From: Marinobacter salarius
GTDB taxonomy: Bacteria; Pseudomonadota; Gammaproteobacteria; Pseudomonadales; Oleiphilaceae
Direction: 5' to 3'
Assembly: GCF_032922745.1 (NCBI RefSeq)
Contig: NZ_CP136693.1
Coordinates: 2,170,001 to 2,234,000 of the forward strand
Length of the DNA: 64,000 bases
A model generated the notes under the pieces. The model saw only the letters and a program-made list of their open reading frames with translations. It was not told the origin of the DNA and made no database searches. The position numbers and the translations under genes were made by a program. The stretch's first letter is position 1. Every line of letters begins with the position of its first letter. This document shows, one piece after another, positions 16,811-25,154 of the stretch.

Positions 16811-17379
16811 GGCTGACCATTGTCTTGATGACGTGCCTGTTCCGCTTCCTTCTTTATCCGTTCTATGCGTGCACGGTCAAGGGGCGCCAGGCGAAAGATG
16901 ATTTGCTGGGCGAGACGGTCGTAGAGCTGCTCCCGAAGGGCTTCTTCCTCCCGTTGCTTGGCCAGTACATTGGTTTCGTCGTAGCGGTAGGTTTCGCTGC
17001 TGCTGAGGTCCGCTGGCGCTATCAGCGGAACCTTGTCAGACGTCAGCACTTCAATATCCACCGTTTGCCGAAGTGTATACTCAGCTGCGGCGGCGGTTAC
17101 TGTAATGGCACTGGCCCGGCGTTCCTGGCGGAAGTTGCTGATGTTAAGCACATGATCGGCGTCCTCGGCGGGCTGAAGGTCGATATTGCCCAACTCCAGT
17201 TGTTCCTTCACTGAGCGACACAGTTGTTCAGGTATATTGCGGGAGCAATCAACTGCAAGCGGCTGTAATGCGGATGACACCGGTGGAGCGCCTCGCAACT
17301 GAAACCCGCACCCTGACACCAGAAGTGAAAGGGTGAGGCCAGCCAGAAGTGTCTTAGGGGAGCTGGCCAGGAGGTTCAT
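16807..17379 (-). CDS. lptE: LPS-assembly lipoprotein LptE
   Basis: A 190-residue outer-membrane lipoprotein, the plug of the LptD barrel that delivers LPS to the cell surface. The signal peptide ends in the lipobox LLVSGC, with the lipidated Cys at about residue 24 and GFQLRG directly after, as in E. coli LptE (RlpB). The ATG start is just after the leuS stop (1-bp gap) and the end overlaps holA by 4 bp. The C-terminal Arg/Lys/Glu-rich helix resembles other members. Confidence 0.92.
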   Translation of the reverse strand: MNLLASSPKTLLAGLTLSLLVSGCGFQLRGAPPVSSALQPLAVDCSRNIPEQLCRSVKEQLELGNIDLQPAEDADHVLNISNFRQERRASAITVTAAAAEYTLRQTVDIEVLTSDKVPLIAPADLSSSETYRYDETNVLAKQREEEALREQLYDRLAQQIIFRLAPLDRARIERIKKEAEQARHQDNGQP

Positions 17380-17380
17380 A

Positions 17381-19975
17381 TCAGTTCGCTACCACGTTCA
17401 CGAGTTTGCCGGGCACAACGATGACCTTTCGCACGGTTTTACCCTCAGTGAAACGGACAACGTTCTCATTTTCGAGTGCCAGAGCCTCCAGTGCGCTCTT
17501 TTCAATGTTCGCCGGAACGTCAGCCTTGGCCCGGACCTTACCGTTCACCTGCAGGACGACCTGAATCTCGCTGCGAACCATGGCGTCGTTGTCAGCCTCG
17601 GGCCAGGGCGCGTCGACCACAGGCTCGTCGTGCCCCAGTGCGTGCCACAACTGGTGACAGATGTGAGGAACGATTGGAGACAGGACGAGTACCGCGGTCT
17701 CCAGCGCTTCCTGTCGAATCGCCAGACTCTGGGGCTCATCGCCAGTCAGTTTGCTGACATCGTTGAGCAGTTCCATCACAGCTGCGATGGAGGTGTTGAA
17801 CGTCAACCGTCTGCTGACATCGTCGCTCACTTTGGCGATGGTCTCATGGGTCTTGCGCCGAAGATTGCGCTGGCCTTCACCGAGGTTGGCAGCGTCCAGG
17901 GCAGGGGCCGTTCCGCTTTCAGTGTGTTCGCTCACCATGCGCCACAGGCGTTTAAGAAAACGATGGGCACCCTCAACGCCGCTGTCGGACCATTCCAGGG
18001 ACTGCTCCGGAGGCGCTGCAAACATCATGAACAGACGCACGGTATCGGCGCCGTGTTCATCAATAATGGCCTGGGGATCAATTCCGTTGTTCTTGGACTT
18101 GGACATTTTGGTCACACCACCGGCCACCACCGGTTGTCCGTCGTCTTTGTGAACGGCACGCACCACCTGGCCCTTATCGTCCTTCTCGGTGACGACATCC
18201 GCTGGCGAGATCCAGATCTTGCCACCGTTGGCGTCTTCACGGTAATAGGTTTCGGCAAGCACCATGCCCTGGCACAGCAGGCGGTTAAACGGCTCGGAGC
18301 TGTTGACCAGTCCCACGTCCCGCAGCAGTTTGTGGAAGAAGCGGGCGTACAACAGGTGCAGAATGGCGTGCTCGATGCCGCCGATATATTGATCCACCGG
18401 CAGCCAGTAGTTGGCGGCGGCGGGGTCCAGCATGCCCTTGTCGTAGTTGGGGCTGCAGAAGCGGGCGTAGTACCAGGACGACTCCATAAATGTGTCAAAG
18501 GTGTCTGTTTCCAGCGTGGCCGGCTGGCCTTCAAAGCTGGTCTTTGCCCATTCCGGATCGGCCTTGATGGGAGATTGGACGCCGTCCATCTCTACGTCCT
18601 CGGGCAGTGTGATTGGCAACTGGTCGTCTGGCACCGGTCGCTCGGTACCGTCTTCCAGCGTCATCATCGGAATCGGTGCGCCCCAATAGCGCTGGCGTGA
18701 CACGCCCCAGTCACGCAGGCGGTAATTGACCGTGCGCTTGCCGATGCCGTTCTCTTCTAGGTAGTTGGCGATGTCATTGAAGGCTTCTTCGCTGGTCATG
18801 CCGTTGTACTTGCCGGACGACACCAGTACGCCTTTTTCGGTGAAGGCACGCTCCTGAACGTCGATTTCGCGGCTGTCCGTGGCGGCGATAACCTGCTTGA
18901 TGGGCAGGCGATACTTGAGCGCGAACTCGTGGTCACGGTCATCATGGCCGGGCACCGCCATCAATGCGCCAGTGCCATACTCCATGAGCACGAAGTTGGC
19001 GACGTAAACGGGAATCTCTTCCTGCGTCAGCGGATGAATGGCCTTGTAACCGGTATCAATGCCTTTCTTTTCCATGGTTGCCATATCGGCTTCGGCAACC
19101 TTGCTGTTACGGCATTGCTCGACAAATTCAGCAACCTCGCGATAGCGCTCGGAAGCGGCCTTGGCAATGGGGTGCTCGGCGGCCACGGCCATGTAAGTCA
19201 CGCCCATGAGTGTGTCCGGGCGGGTGGTGTAGACGTCCAATGCGTCCTCGCGGCCTTTGAGGGGGAAGGTCAGCTCGGTACCCACGGATTTGCCGATCCA
19301 GTTACGCTGCATGGTCTTGACCTGCTCAGGCCAGTCCTCCAGCTCGTCCAGGTCATTCAGCAATTCTTCGGCGTAGTCGGTAATGCGGATAAACCACTGG
19401 GGAATCTTTTTCTGTTCGACCAACGCGCCGGAGCGCCAGCCGCGGCCATCAACCACCTGTTCATTGGCCAGCACCGTCTGGTCGATGGGGTCCCAGTTGA
19501 CGGTGGACATCTTCTTATACACCAGGCCTTTTTCGTAAAGGCGGGCGAAGAACCATTGTTCCCAGCGGTAGTAGTCCGGTTTGCAGGTGGCCAGCTCGCG
19601 GTTCCAGTCGTAACCGAAGCCCAATTGCTTGAGCTGGTTTTTCATGTAGGCAATATTGGCGTGGGTCCACTTCGCCGGCGCAGTCTTATTGGCAATGGCG
19701 GCGTTTTCAGCGGGCAGACCGAATGCGTCCCAGCCCATGGGCTGCATGACGTTCTTGCCCTGCATGCGCTGGTAGCGGGAAATGACGTCGCCGATGGTGT
19801 AGTTGCGCACGTGCCCCATGTGCAGTTTGCCGCTGGGGTAGGGGAACATGGACAGGCAGTAGTATTTGGGTTTGCCCGGTTCTTCCTTTACCGTAAACGT
19901 GTTGTTTTCTTCCCAATAGGTACGGGCTTGTTGTTCAACATCGCGCGGATTGTATTGCTGGTCCATTCCTGCCAT
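17381..19975 (-). CDS. leuS: leucyl-tRNA synthetase
   Basis: A class I aminoacyl-tRNA synthetase of 864 residues. The HIGH-equivalent FPYPSGKLHMGHVRNY is at about residues 44-59 and the KMSKS signature at about residues 622-626, and the CP1 editing domain contains the TRPDTLMG segment with the conserved YGTGALMAVPGHDDRD. The start at 19975 (MAGMDQQ) has AAGGG upstream; 19966 (MDQQ) is equally compatible with conservation. It is the promoter-proximal gene of leuS-lptE-holA. Confidence 0.97.
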   Translation of the reverse strand: MAGMDQQYNPRDVEQQARTYWEENNTFTVKEEPGKPKYYCLSMFPYPSGKLHMGHVRNYTIGDVISRYQRMQGKNVMQPMGWDAFGLPAENAAIANKTAPAKWTHANIAYMKNQLKQLGFGYDWNRELATCKPDYYRWEQWFFARLYEKGLVYKKMSTVNWDPIDQTVLANEQVVDGRGWRSGALVEQKKIPQWFIRITDYAEELLNDLDELEDWPEQVKTMQRNWIGKSVGTELTFPLKGREDALDVYTTRPDTLMGVTYMAVAAEHPIAKAASERYREVAEFVEQCRNSKVAEADMATMEKKGIDTGYKAIHPLTQEEIPVYVANFVLMEYGTGALMAVPGHDDRDHEFALKYRLPIKQVIAATDSREIDVQERAFTEKGVLVSSGKYNGMTSEEAFNDIANYLEENGIGKRTVNYRLRDWGVSRQRYWGAPIPMMTLEDGTERPVPDDQLPITLPEDVEMDGVQSPIKADPEWAKTSFEGQPATLETDTFDTFMESSWYYARFCSPNYDKGMLDPAAANYWLPVDQYIGGIEHAILHLLYARFFHKLLRDVGLVNSSEPFNRLLCQGMVLAETYYREDANGGKIWISPADVVTEKDDKGQVVRAVHKDDGQPVVAGGVTKMSKSKNNGIDPQAIIDEHGADTVRLFMMFAAPPEQSLEWSDSGVEGAHRFLKRLWRMVSEHTESGTAPALDAANLGEGQRNLRRKTHETIAKVSDDVSRRLTFNTSIAAVMELLNDVSKLTGDEPQSLAIRQEALETAVLVLSPIVPHICHQLWHALGHDEPVVDAPWPEADNDAMVRSEIQVVLQVNGKVRAKADVPANIEKSALEALALENENVVRFTEGKTVRKVIVVPGKLVNVVAN

Positions 19976-20100
19976 TACCAAAGTTACCCTTTATCAGACC
20001 GTATCAAAAAAGATGTGCGAAGAGGCCGGACATTCTAACGCACACAAGGCTTAACAGGTAGTCTGCCAATTTGCCGATACTGTGCCATGCTTGGGGTGAA

Positions 20101-20204
20101 GGCGGGCAGGTGCGACTGACTGGGACACGCCGTGAATACGTCCCTGTAGGCTCGTAAAAAACATCCCTGTTTTTTACGGTCCCAGTCAGCCGCACCTGCC
20201 CGCC
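20101..20204. repeat. palindromic element, family C copy 1
   Basis: Arms 20101-20126 and 20179-20204 are inverted repeats matching at 25 of 26 positions. They flank a 52-bp core containing the GAATACGTCCCTGTA segment and an inner 10-bp perfect hairpin CGTAAAAAAC / GTTTTTTACG around ATCCCT. It is in head-to-head orientation with copy 2, 41 bp away, in the 390-bp divergent gap between leuS and ybeL. Confidence 0.9.
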
Positions 20205-20245
20205 CAGGCGCTTGGCGTAAGTTTGCAACTTGTTTTGGTATAGGG

Positions 20246-20347
20246 CGGAGTGGCTATGGCTGATCAGGGATGTCAAAAACAGGGATGTTTTTGTCAAGCG
20301 TACAGGGATGTATTCACAGCGTGCCCTGATCAGCCATAGCCACTCCG
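20246..20347. repeat. palindromic element, family C copy 2 (inverted)
   Basis: Perfect 24-bp arms at 20246-20269 and 20324-20347 around a 54-bp core that is the reverse complement of copy 1's core: GAATACATCCCTGTA in place of GAATACGTCCCTGTA, and an inner hairpin CAAAAAC / GTTTTTG. The arms have no similarity to those of copy 1. The end lies 25 bp before ybeL, so it would be in the 5' leader or promoter of that gene. Confidence 0.9.
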
Positions 20348-20371
20348 ACCGTACACCATGAGGGAGCAGTC

Positions 20372-20920
20372 ATGACCGAACCAGAACGCAATCATCTCTC
20401 AGGCAGGGCTCTCGAGGCCTACGACCGCATGCTGGAGCGGGTCCAGGCCCGGCTCAGTGATATGGAGAATACCACTCGCGATACCTTGAAAGAGGAAATC
20501 GAGCGGGCGGTGGAGTTTGAGTATGAACTGGCAGAGATGACCCGCGAAGAAGCGGACCTGCTTGGCGCGTATCTGCAGCGGGACCTCGAACACCTGCTGC
20601 ATTTCGTGGAAGAAACCGGCGAAGGTCTGAAGGAATGGTTGCAACTGGATATCTCACTGCTGGAGCACCAGTTGGCGGATATGCTGTTCTCGGTAGCGGA
20701 TAAAACCCGACTGGATACGCTAGAGCTGAACCAGAAATTGGAAAACCAAGAGCCCAGCCAGTATATCAGCGGCGAAGTGGCCACGGCCGGCATGTTCAAA
20801 TGCCTGAACTGCAGCCACATGCGCTGCCTGACTGCCACCAGCCATCTGGAACCCTGTGACGCCTGCGGCTCCCACTACTACGAACGCGTCACCAGCCGCT
20901 GGCCACGGAAGTCAGAATAG
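20372..20920 (+). CDS. ybeL: zinc-ribbon protein of the YbeL (DUF1451) family
   Basis: A 182-residue protein with a long helical N-terminal region (about residues 1-125, AYDRMLERVQARLSDMENTTRDTLKEEIERAVEF...) and a C-terminal zinc ribbon (KCLNCSHMRCL ... PCDACGSHYYERV, with Cys-x2-Cys pairs). This is the DUF1451 arrangement of E. coli YbeL, which also lies near leuS. The function is unknown. It is transcribed away from leuS across the pair of family C palindromes. Confidence 0.88.
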   Translation: MTEPERNHLSGRALEAYDRMLERVQARLSDMENTTRDTLKEEIERAVEFEYELAEMTREEADLLGAYLQRDLEHLLHFVEETGEGLKEWLQLDISLLEHQLADMLFSVADKTRLDTLELNQKLENQEPSQYISGEVATAGMFKCLNCSHMRCLTATSHLEPCDACGSHYYERVTSRWPRKSE

Positions 20921-20959
20921 GCATAGGTAGACTAGGGGAGTCCAGCACAGAGCCAGAAC

Positions 20960-21052
20960 GGCCAGGGGGTGGGGGTACCTTTTCTGCCAGAAAAAGGTGT
21001 CCGAGCAAAGCGAGTTCTTTTTCCAAAGAAAAGGTGCCCCCACCCCGTGGCC
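20960..21052. repeat. palindromic element, family B copy 1 (convergent gene junction)
   Basis: Arms 20960-20985 and 21027-21052 match as inverted repeats at 24 of 26 positions. The 41-bp core AAAAAGGTGTCCGAGC...CGAGTTCTTTTTCC also folds by its GAAAAA/TTTTTC ends. It sits between the stop codons of ybeL (plus) and lnt (minus), a position suited to a bidirectional terminator, although there is no standard GC-stem plus U-tract. Confidence 0.9.
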
Positions 21053-21073
21053 AGGCACCAGAGTCCAGGCTAT

Positions 21074-22624
21074 TCAGTTCCGGGGAATAACCCGCTCCCG
21101 AACAAACACAATAAGAATCGCCGCCAGCGTCAACACCGGCCAGGAACCGGATTGCATGTAGGGCGTATTGCCTTCGGCCGCATAGACCTCGCCTGTCATT
21201 ACCGCACGTTCAAATTGCGGGATGGTTTCAGTGATCTGGCCCTTCTCGTCAATAATGGCCGTTACACCATTATTCGTGCCCCTCAGCATATAACGACCGG
21301 TTTCCAGTGCCCGCATGCGGGCGATTTGTAGGTGTTGCAGCGGGCCAATGGAATCGCCAAACCAGCCATCGTTGCTGATGGTCAGCAGCATGTCACTGTT
21401 GCGGGCATTGGTGGCGACGAAGTCCGGGTAGGCCACTTCGTAGCAGATAAACGGCATGATCCTGATGCCATTGGCCTCAAGCGGCGACTGATTGGCAGGG
21501 CCGCGACTGAAGCTGGACATGGGCAGGTCAAAAAAGCCGATCAGACCGCGAAGCCACTGCTGGAGCGGCACATACTCACCGAAAGGCACCAGCTTCTGCT
21601 TATGGTAGATGCCGCCGCCGCTACCGATGGCCATGATGCTGTTGTGGTATGTAAAGTCTTCAATGCGGTCACTGAAGCCGTACCAGGGGATGCCAGTAAT
21701 CAGTGTGCTGCTCTCTCCCAGCTCTTCACTGATGTGGTCAATGATTTTGCCAGCCTGGTCCTGGGGAATTGGAATAGCGGTTTCCGGCCACAGAATCAGG
21801 TCGGTATCCCAGTGGTCTTCAGTCAGCTCCAGGTAAGCGACGATCTGGTCCCGGAGGAAGTCCGGGTCCCACTTGATTTGCTGGGGAATGTTGCCCTGCA
21901 TCGCGACAAACGTCGTTGGTTCTGTCTGCAGGGTCGTCCATTGTGCCTGAGAAAAAGCCGGGCCGGTTACCCAGGGCAGCAGCGCCACGCCGGCGACGAG
22001 CGCCGTGCTGGCATGGCGGGCTTTCCGGACCAGCCACCAACAGCCTGGAATTGCGCAGCCGGTCACGGCCACCCAGAACGTAAGCCCGTGAACGCCCGTT
22101 AAGGGGGCGAAGCCGCCCAGAGGCCCATCAACGTGGGCGGTGCCCAGGTACAGCCAGGGAAACCCTGTCAGTAGCCAGCCCCGGACCCAGTCACAGAGTA
22201 TCCACGCCGCCGGAAACAGGATCAGCCGCCTGACCGCGTTGTTTTTGGCAAGTTTTCCCCAGGCCCAGAACGCCAGACCATGGAAAAGGGCTAGCCCCGC
22301 CACAAAAATAACGGTCAGGATGACCGCCAGCGGAACGGACGTATTGCCGTGTTCACTGATGCTGATATAGACCCAGCTTGCGCCGGTACCGAACAGCCCC
22401 AATCCGACCAGCCAGCCCGCCCGAAACAGTTTTTGCGGGGCGAGCGGCAGGCAGCAAAACAGTATCAGTGCGACCGACAACGGCCCCAGCCACCACCAGT
22501 TAAAGGGTGAAAAGGTGAGTGTTTGCAAGGCACCGGCAACGAGCAGTGTGGCCGCTCGCAGCCAGGCGTGCTCGGAAAGGGCGGATGTCAGTACGGAGGT
22601 TCCGGCTGATGTATTACTGGTCAT
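21074..22624 (-). CDS. lnt: apolipoprotein N-acyltransferase
   Basis: A 516-residue inner-membrane enzyme that adds the third acyl chain to the N-terminal Cys of lipoproteins. The N-terminal part (about residues 20-220) is strongly hydrophobic, with six to seven transmembrane segments. The C-terminal periplasmic nitrilase domain carries the triad: Glu281 (WPETAIPI), Lys342 (HKQKLVPFGEY) and Cys394 (PFICYEVAYPDF). The start at 22624 (ATG, MTSN) is preferred because it overlaps the corC stop by 11 bp. Confidence 0.96.
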   Translation of the reverse strand: MTSNTSAGTSVLTSALSEHAWLRAATLLVAGALQTLTFSPFNWWWLGPLSVALILFCCLPLAPQKLFRAGWLVGLGLFGTGASWVYISISEHGNTSVPLAVILTVIFVAGLALFHGLAFWAWGKLAKNNAVRRLILFPAAWILCDWVRGWLLTGFPWLYLGTAHVDGPLGGFAPLTGVHGLTFWVAVTGCAIPGCWWLVRKARHASTALVAGVALLPWVTGPAFSQAQWTTLQTEPTTFVAMQGNIPQQIKWDPDFLRDQIVAYLELTEDHWDTDLILWPETAIPIPQDQAGKIIDHISEELGESSTLITGIPWYGFSDRIEDFTYHNSIMAIGSGGGIYHKQKLVPFGEYVPLQQWLRGLIGFFDLPMSSFSRGPANQSPLEANGIRIMPFICYEVAYPDFVATNARNSDMLLTISNDGWFGDSIGPLQHLQIARMRALETGRYMLRGTNNGVTAIIDEKGQITETIPQFERAVMTGEVYAAEGNTPYMQSGSWPVLTLAAILIVFVRERVIPRN

Positions 22625-23465
22625 CACCACGCGTTACCTGCAGCAGACGGATGACACGGTTATCGGCGTTGGCGATGGTGAACTGCAGCCCGCCAAACTC
22701 CACCGACTCGCCCCGTCTGGGCAGGTGACCGAATTCCTTGAGCACAACACCGCCAATGGTGTCGAACTCTTCTTCGTCCAGCTCGGTTTCGAAGAATTCG
22801 TTAAAGTCGTCGACGGGGGTGACTGCTTTCACGGCGTAAGTGCCATCGCCGCGGGCCTTGATGTGGGTTTCCTCGTCGAAGTCATGTTCGTCTTCGATTT
22901 CGCCCACGATCTGTTCCAGCACATCCTCAATGGTGATCAGGCCGGCAGTACCGCCGTATTCGTCAACCACAATGGCCATGTGGTTGCGGGTTTCCTTGAA
23001 CTCTTTTAACAGCTGGTTCAGGCGCTTGCTCTCCGGTACGAACGTGGGAGGGCGAAGAATCTCGCGGATACGGGTCCAGTTGAGGTCGCTATTCAGGGCC
23101 AGAGGGAGCAGGTCCTTGGCGAGCAGTACGCCAATGACATCGTCCTGGCTGTCGCCAATGACCGGGAAGCGGCTGTGGGCAGATGAAATGATTTCGCCCA
23201 GGAACTCTTTCGGATCCTGGGATGCCTTGACGGTGACCATTTGGGAGCGGGGAATCATGATTTCATCCACCCGCATGTCGATCACCTGCATGGCACCTTC
23301 GATGATGCTCATGGCATCGGTATCGATGATTTCCTGGGACTCGGCGTCCCGCAGGATTTCCAGCACGTCCTCGACGGACTCAGGCCCGCTGGAGAAGGCC
23401 TGTGATATACGCTCCAGCCAGGACTTGTTGCTGCCCTGACTGCGACTCGACTGATCGTCGTTCAT
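22614..23465 (-). CDS. corC: CorC/HlyC family protein YbeX with paired CBS domains
   Basis: A 283-residue cytoplasmic protein with two CBS domains (about residues 66-190) and a C-terminal CorC_HlyC domain (about 205-280, ending in FGGLQFTIANADNRVIRLLQVTR). E. coli YbeX/CorC is linked to magnesium/cobalt efflux and ribosome metabolism. It overlaps ybeY by 4 bp and lnt by 11 bp, giving the conserved miaB-phoH-ybeY-corC-lnt unit. Confidence 0.93.
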   Translation of the reverse strand: MNDDQSSRSQGSNKSWLERISQAFSSGPESVEDVLEILRDAESQEIIDTDAMSIIEGAMQVIDMRVDEIMIPRSQMVTVKASQDPKEFLGEIISSAHSRFPVIGDSQDDVIGVLLAKDLLPLALNSDLNWTRIREILRPPTFVPESKRLNQLLKEFKETRNHMAIVVDEYGGTAGLITIEDVLEQIVGEIEDEHDFDEETHIKARGDGTYAVKAVTPVDDFNEFFETELDEEEFDTIGGVVLKEFGHLPRRGESVEFGGLQFTIANADNRVIRLLQVTRGDDQ

Positions 23466-23935
23466 GAGTCTTTTTCCGTTTCCTCTGTCTCGTAAGGATT
23501 GCTGAACCCGAGCTGCGCAAGCAGCCGGATCTCGAGGGCTTCCATGACCTCGGCATCATTGTCTTCAATATGGTCGTAGCCCTGAAGGTGCAGCATACCG
23601 TGCACCACCATATGGGCCCAGTGTTCCGTCAGTGTTTTATGCTGCTCGGCTGCTTCTTTTTCAACAACCGGGGCACAAATGATCAGATCACCGGCCAACG
23701 GAACCGTTATACCGGCTGGCGCCTCAAATGGGAAGGACAGTACATTGGTTGGCCCTGATTTCCCGCGATACTGGCTGTTCAGATCGGCGCTCTCATCACT
23801 GGCAACGATACGGATTGTCACCTCGGATGAATGTTCATCCAACCATGCCGCCTGGGCCCAGCGTTCAAATTCAAAGTCTTCTGGCACCCCGGGCGCTTCG
23901 ATGGCCCGCTGCAAATCCACTGTCAGTTCACTCAC
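23462..23935 (-). CDS. ybeY: endoribonuclease YbeY
   Basis: A 157-residue metal-dependent RNase acting in 16S rRNA 3' maturation and ribosome quality control. The motif HGMLHLQGYDH supplies the zinc ligands His112, His116 and His122. The conserved Arg/Lys segment SQYRGKSGPTNVLSFPF is also present. It overlaps phoH and corC by 4 bp on each side. Confidence 0.96.
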   Translation of the reverse strand: MSELTVDLQRAIEAPGVPEDFEFERWAQAAWLDEHSSEVTIRIVASDESADLNSQYRGKSGPTNVLSFPFEAPAGITVPLAGDLIICAPVVEKEAAEQHKTLTEHWAHMVVHGMLHLQGYDHIEDNDAEVMEALEIRLLAQLGFSNPYETEETEKDS

Positions 23936-24915
23936 CGGCCTGTGGCGCTCCCGTCGTCAAAGGAATCATAAGCCTCGACAATCCGCTGCACCAATGGGTG
24001 ACGCACCACATCCCGGGCCTCGAACCGTGTGAAGCCAATACCGGATACCTTGCTCAGCACACCGGCCGCGTGAATCAGACCGGAATTCTGCCCGCGGGGA
24101 AGATCCACCTGGGTGGTGTCACCGGTGATCACGGCGGTGGAACCAAACCCGATCCGCGTGAGGAACATCTTCATCTGCTCGCGGGTGGTATTCTGGCTTT
24201 CATCCAGGATGATGAACGAATTATTGAGCGTGCGGCCGCGCATGAAGGCCAGTGGCGCAATCTCAATGACGCTTTTTTCGATCAGCCGCGTCACATGATC
24301 AAAGCCCAGCATTTCGTAGAGGGCGTCATAGAGTGGGCGAAGGTAAGGGTCCACTTTCTGGGCCAGATCACCTGGCAGGAAGCCGAGTTTTTCGCCGGCT
24401 TCCACGGCCGGCCGGACCAGCAGGATGCGCTTCACCTGTTCGTCTTTCAGTGCCTCAACGGCGCACGCCACCGCCAGCCAGGTTTTGCCGGTACCAGCGG
24501 GGCCGATGCCAAAGTTCACATCGTGGGTACGGATGTTGTGCACGTATTTCTGCTGGTTCTCGCCTCTGGGCTTGGCCTGCAGTTTCGGGGTTTTGATGAC
24601 GGTGACGGCGCCCTTGTATGGGACGTCATCCGGCAGCCGTTCGAATCCGGTCTCGCGGATAAACAAATGAACCATGTCCGGCGAGATATCATCGTTGGCT
24701 TCGGTTTCCCGATACAGGTGCCGGACAACTTCCGTAGCGGCTGCCACGTGTTCAGTTTCACCTTCCACCCGGAAATGATGACCACGACGGCCAATTTTGA
24801 CGTTCATGCGCCGCTCAATGTGCTTCAGGTGCTCATCAAACTGTCCGCAGAGGGTGGTCAGCCGGCGCTGGTCTACCGGGTGCAGGTCGAATTGTCTGTG
24901 ATCGTTGGCGTTCAA
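23932..24915 (-). CDS. ybeZ: PhoH-like ATPase YbeZ
   Basis: A 327-residue PhoH family NTPase, thought to work with YbeY in RNA metabolism. The Walker A motif GPAGTGKT is at residues 138-145, and the Walker B-like FIILDESQN follows, with the family's ITGDTTQVDLPRGQNSGL segment. The N-terminal 60 residues form a separate small domain. It is co-transcribed with ybeY by the 4-bp overlap. Confidence 0.95.
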   Translation of the reverse strand: MNANDHRQFDLHPVDQRRLTTLCGQFDEHLKHIERRMNVKIGRRGHHFRVEGETEHVAAATEVVRHLYRETEANDDISPDMVHLFIRETGFERLPDDVPYKGAVTVIKTPKLQAKPRGENQQKYVHNIRTHDVNFGIGPAGTGKTWLAVACAVEALKDEQVKRILLVRPAVEAGEKLGFLPGDLAQKVDPYLRPLYDALYEMLGFDHVTRLIEKSVIEIAPLAFMRGRTLNNSFIILDESQNTTREQMKMFLTRIGFGSTAVITGDTTQVDLPRGQNSGLIHAAGVLSKVSGIGFTRFEARDVVRHPLVQRIVEAYDSFDDGSATGR

Positions 24916-25012
24916 AAGTGCTCCGTTTGTTTACTCCCGTGTATTCAGGGAGTGGATATACCATGATTTGTGCTAGCGGGCGCTGGCCGCAGACACGAGA
25001 AAGATTTGCGGA

Positions 25013-25118
25013 GAGTGGTGGGGGCCTCCTCCCAAAAATGTGCGGAGCCATGGATGGCGGAGCCCAAGCGCACATGGATGTGCTTGTAGCGTTTTTTGGG
25101 AGGAGGTCCCCACCACTC
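25013..25118. repeat. palindromic element, family A copy 1
   Basis: Arms 25013-25038 and 25093-25118 match at 25 of 26 positions as inverted repeats. The 54-bp core holds GGAGCCATGGATGGCGGAGC and AAGCGCACATGGATGTGCTT, which can form two inner hairpins (GCCAT/ATGGC and CACAT/ATGTG), giving a possible four-way junction. It lies between miaB and ybeZ, both on the minus strand. Confidence 0.9.
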
Positions 25119-25154
25119 GCGATTCACCAAACCCGAGACGCGTGGGGCCCAGGT

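Noticed and set aside
17333..20038. Long plus-strand ORFs (455 and 369 codons) over leuS
   Set aside because: They are antisense to leuS, whose HIGH and KMSKS motifs are clear; their translations show no family features and arise from high-GC codon use.
20969..21331. 120-codon ORF through family B copy 1
   Set aside because: The start lies in the palindrome arm and the frame runs antisense into lnt; the reading frame is explained by the repeat.
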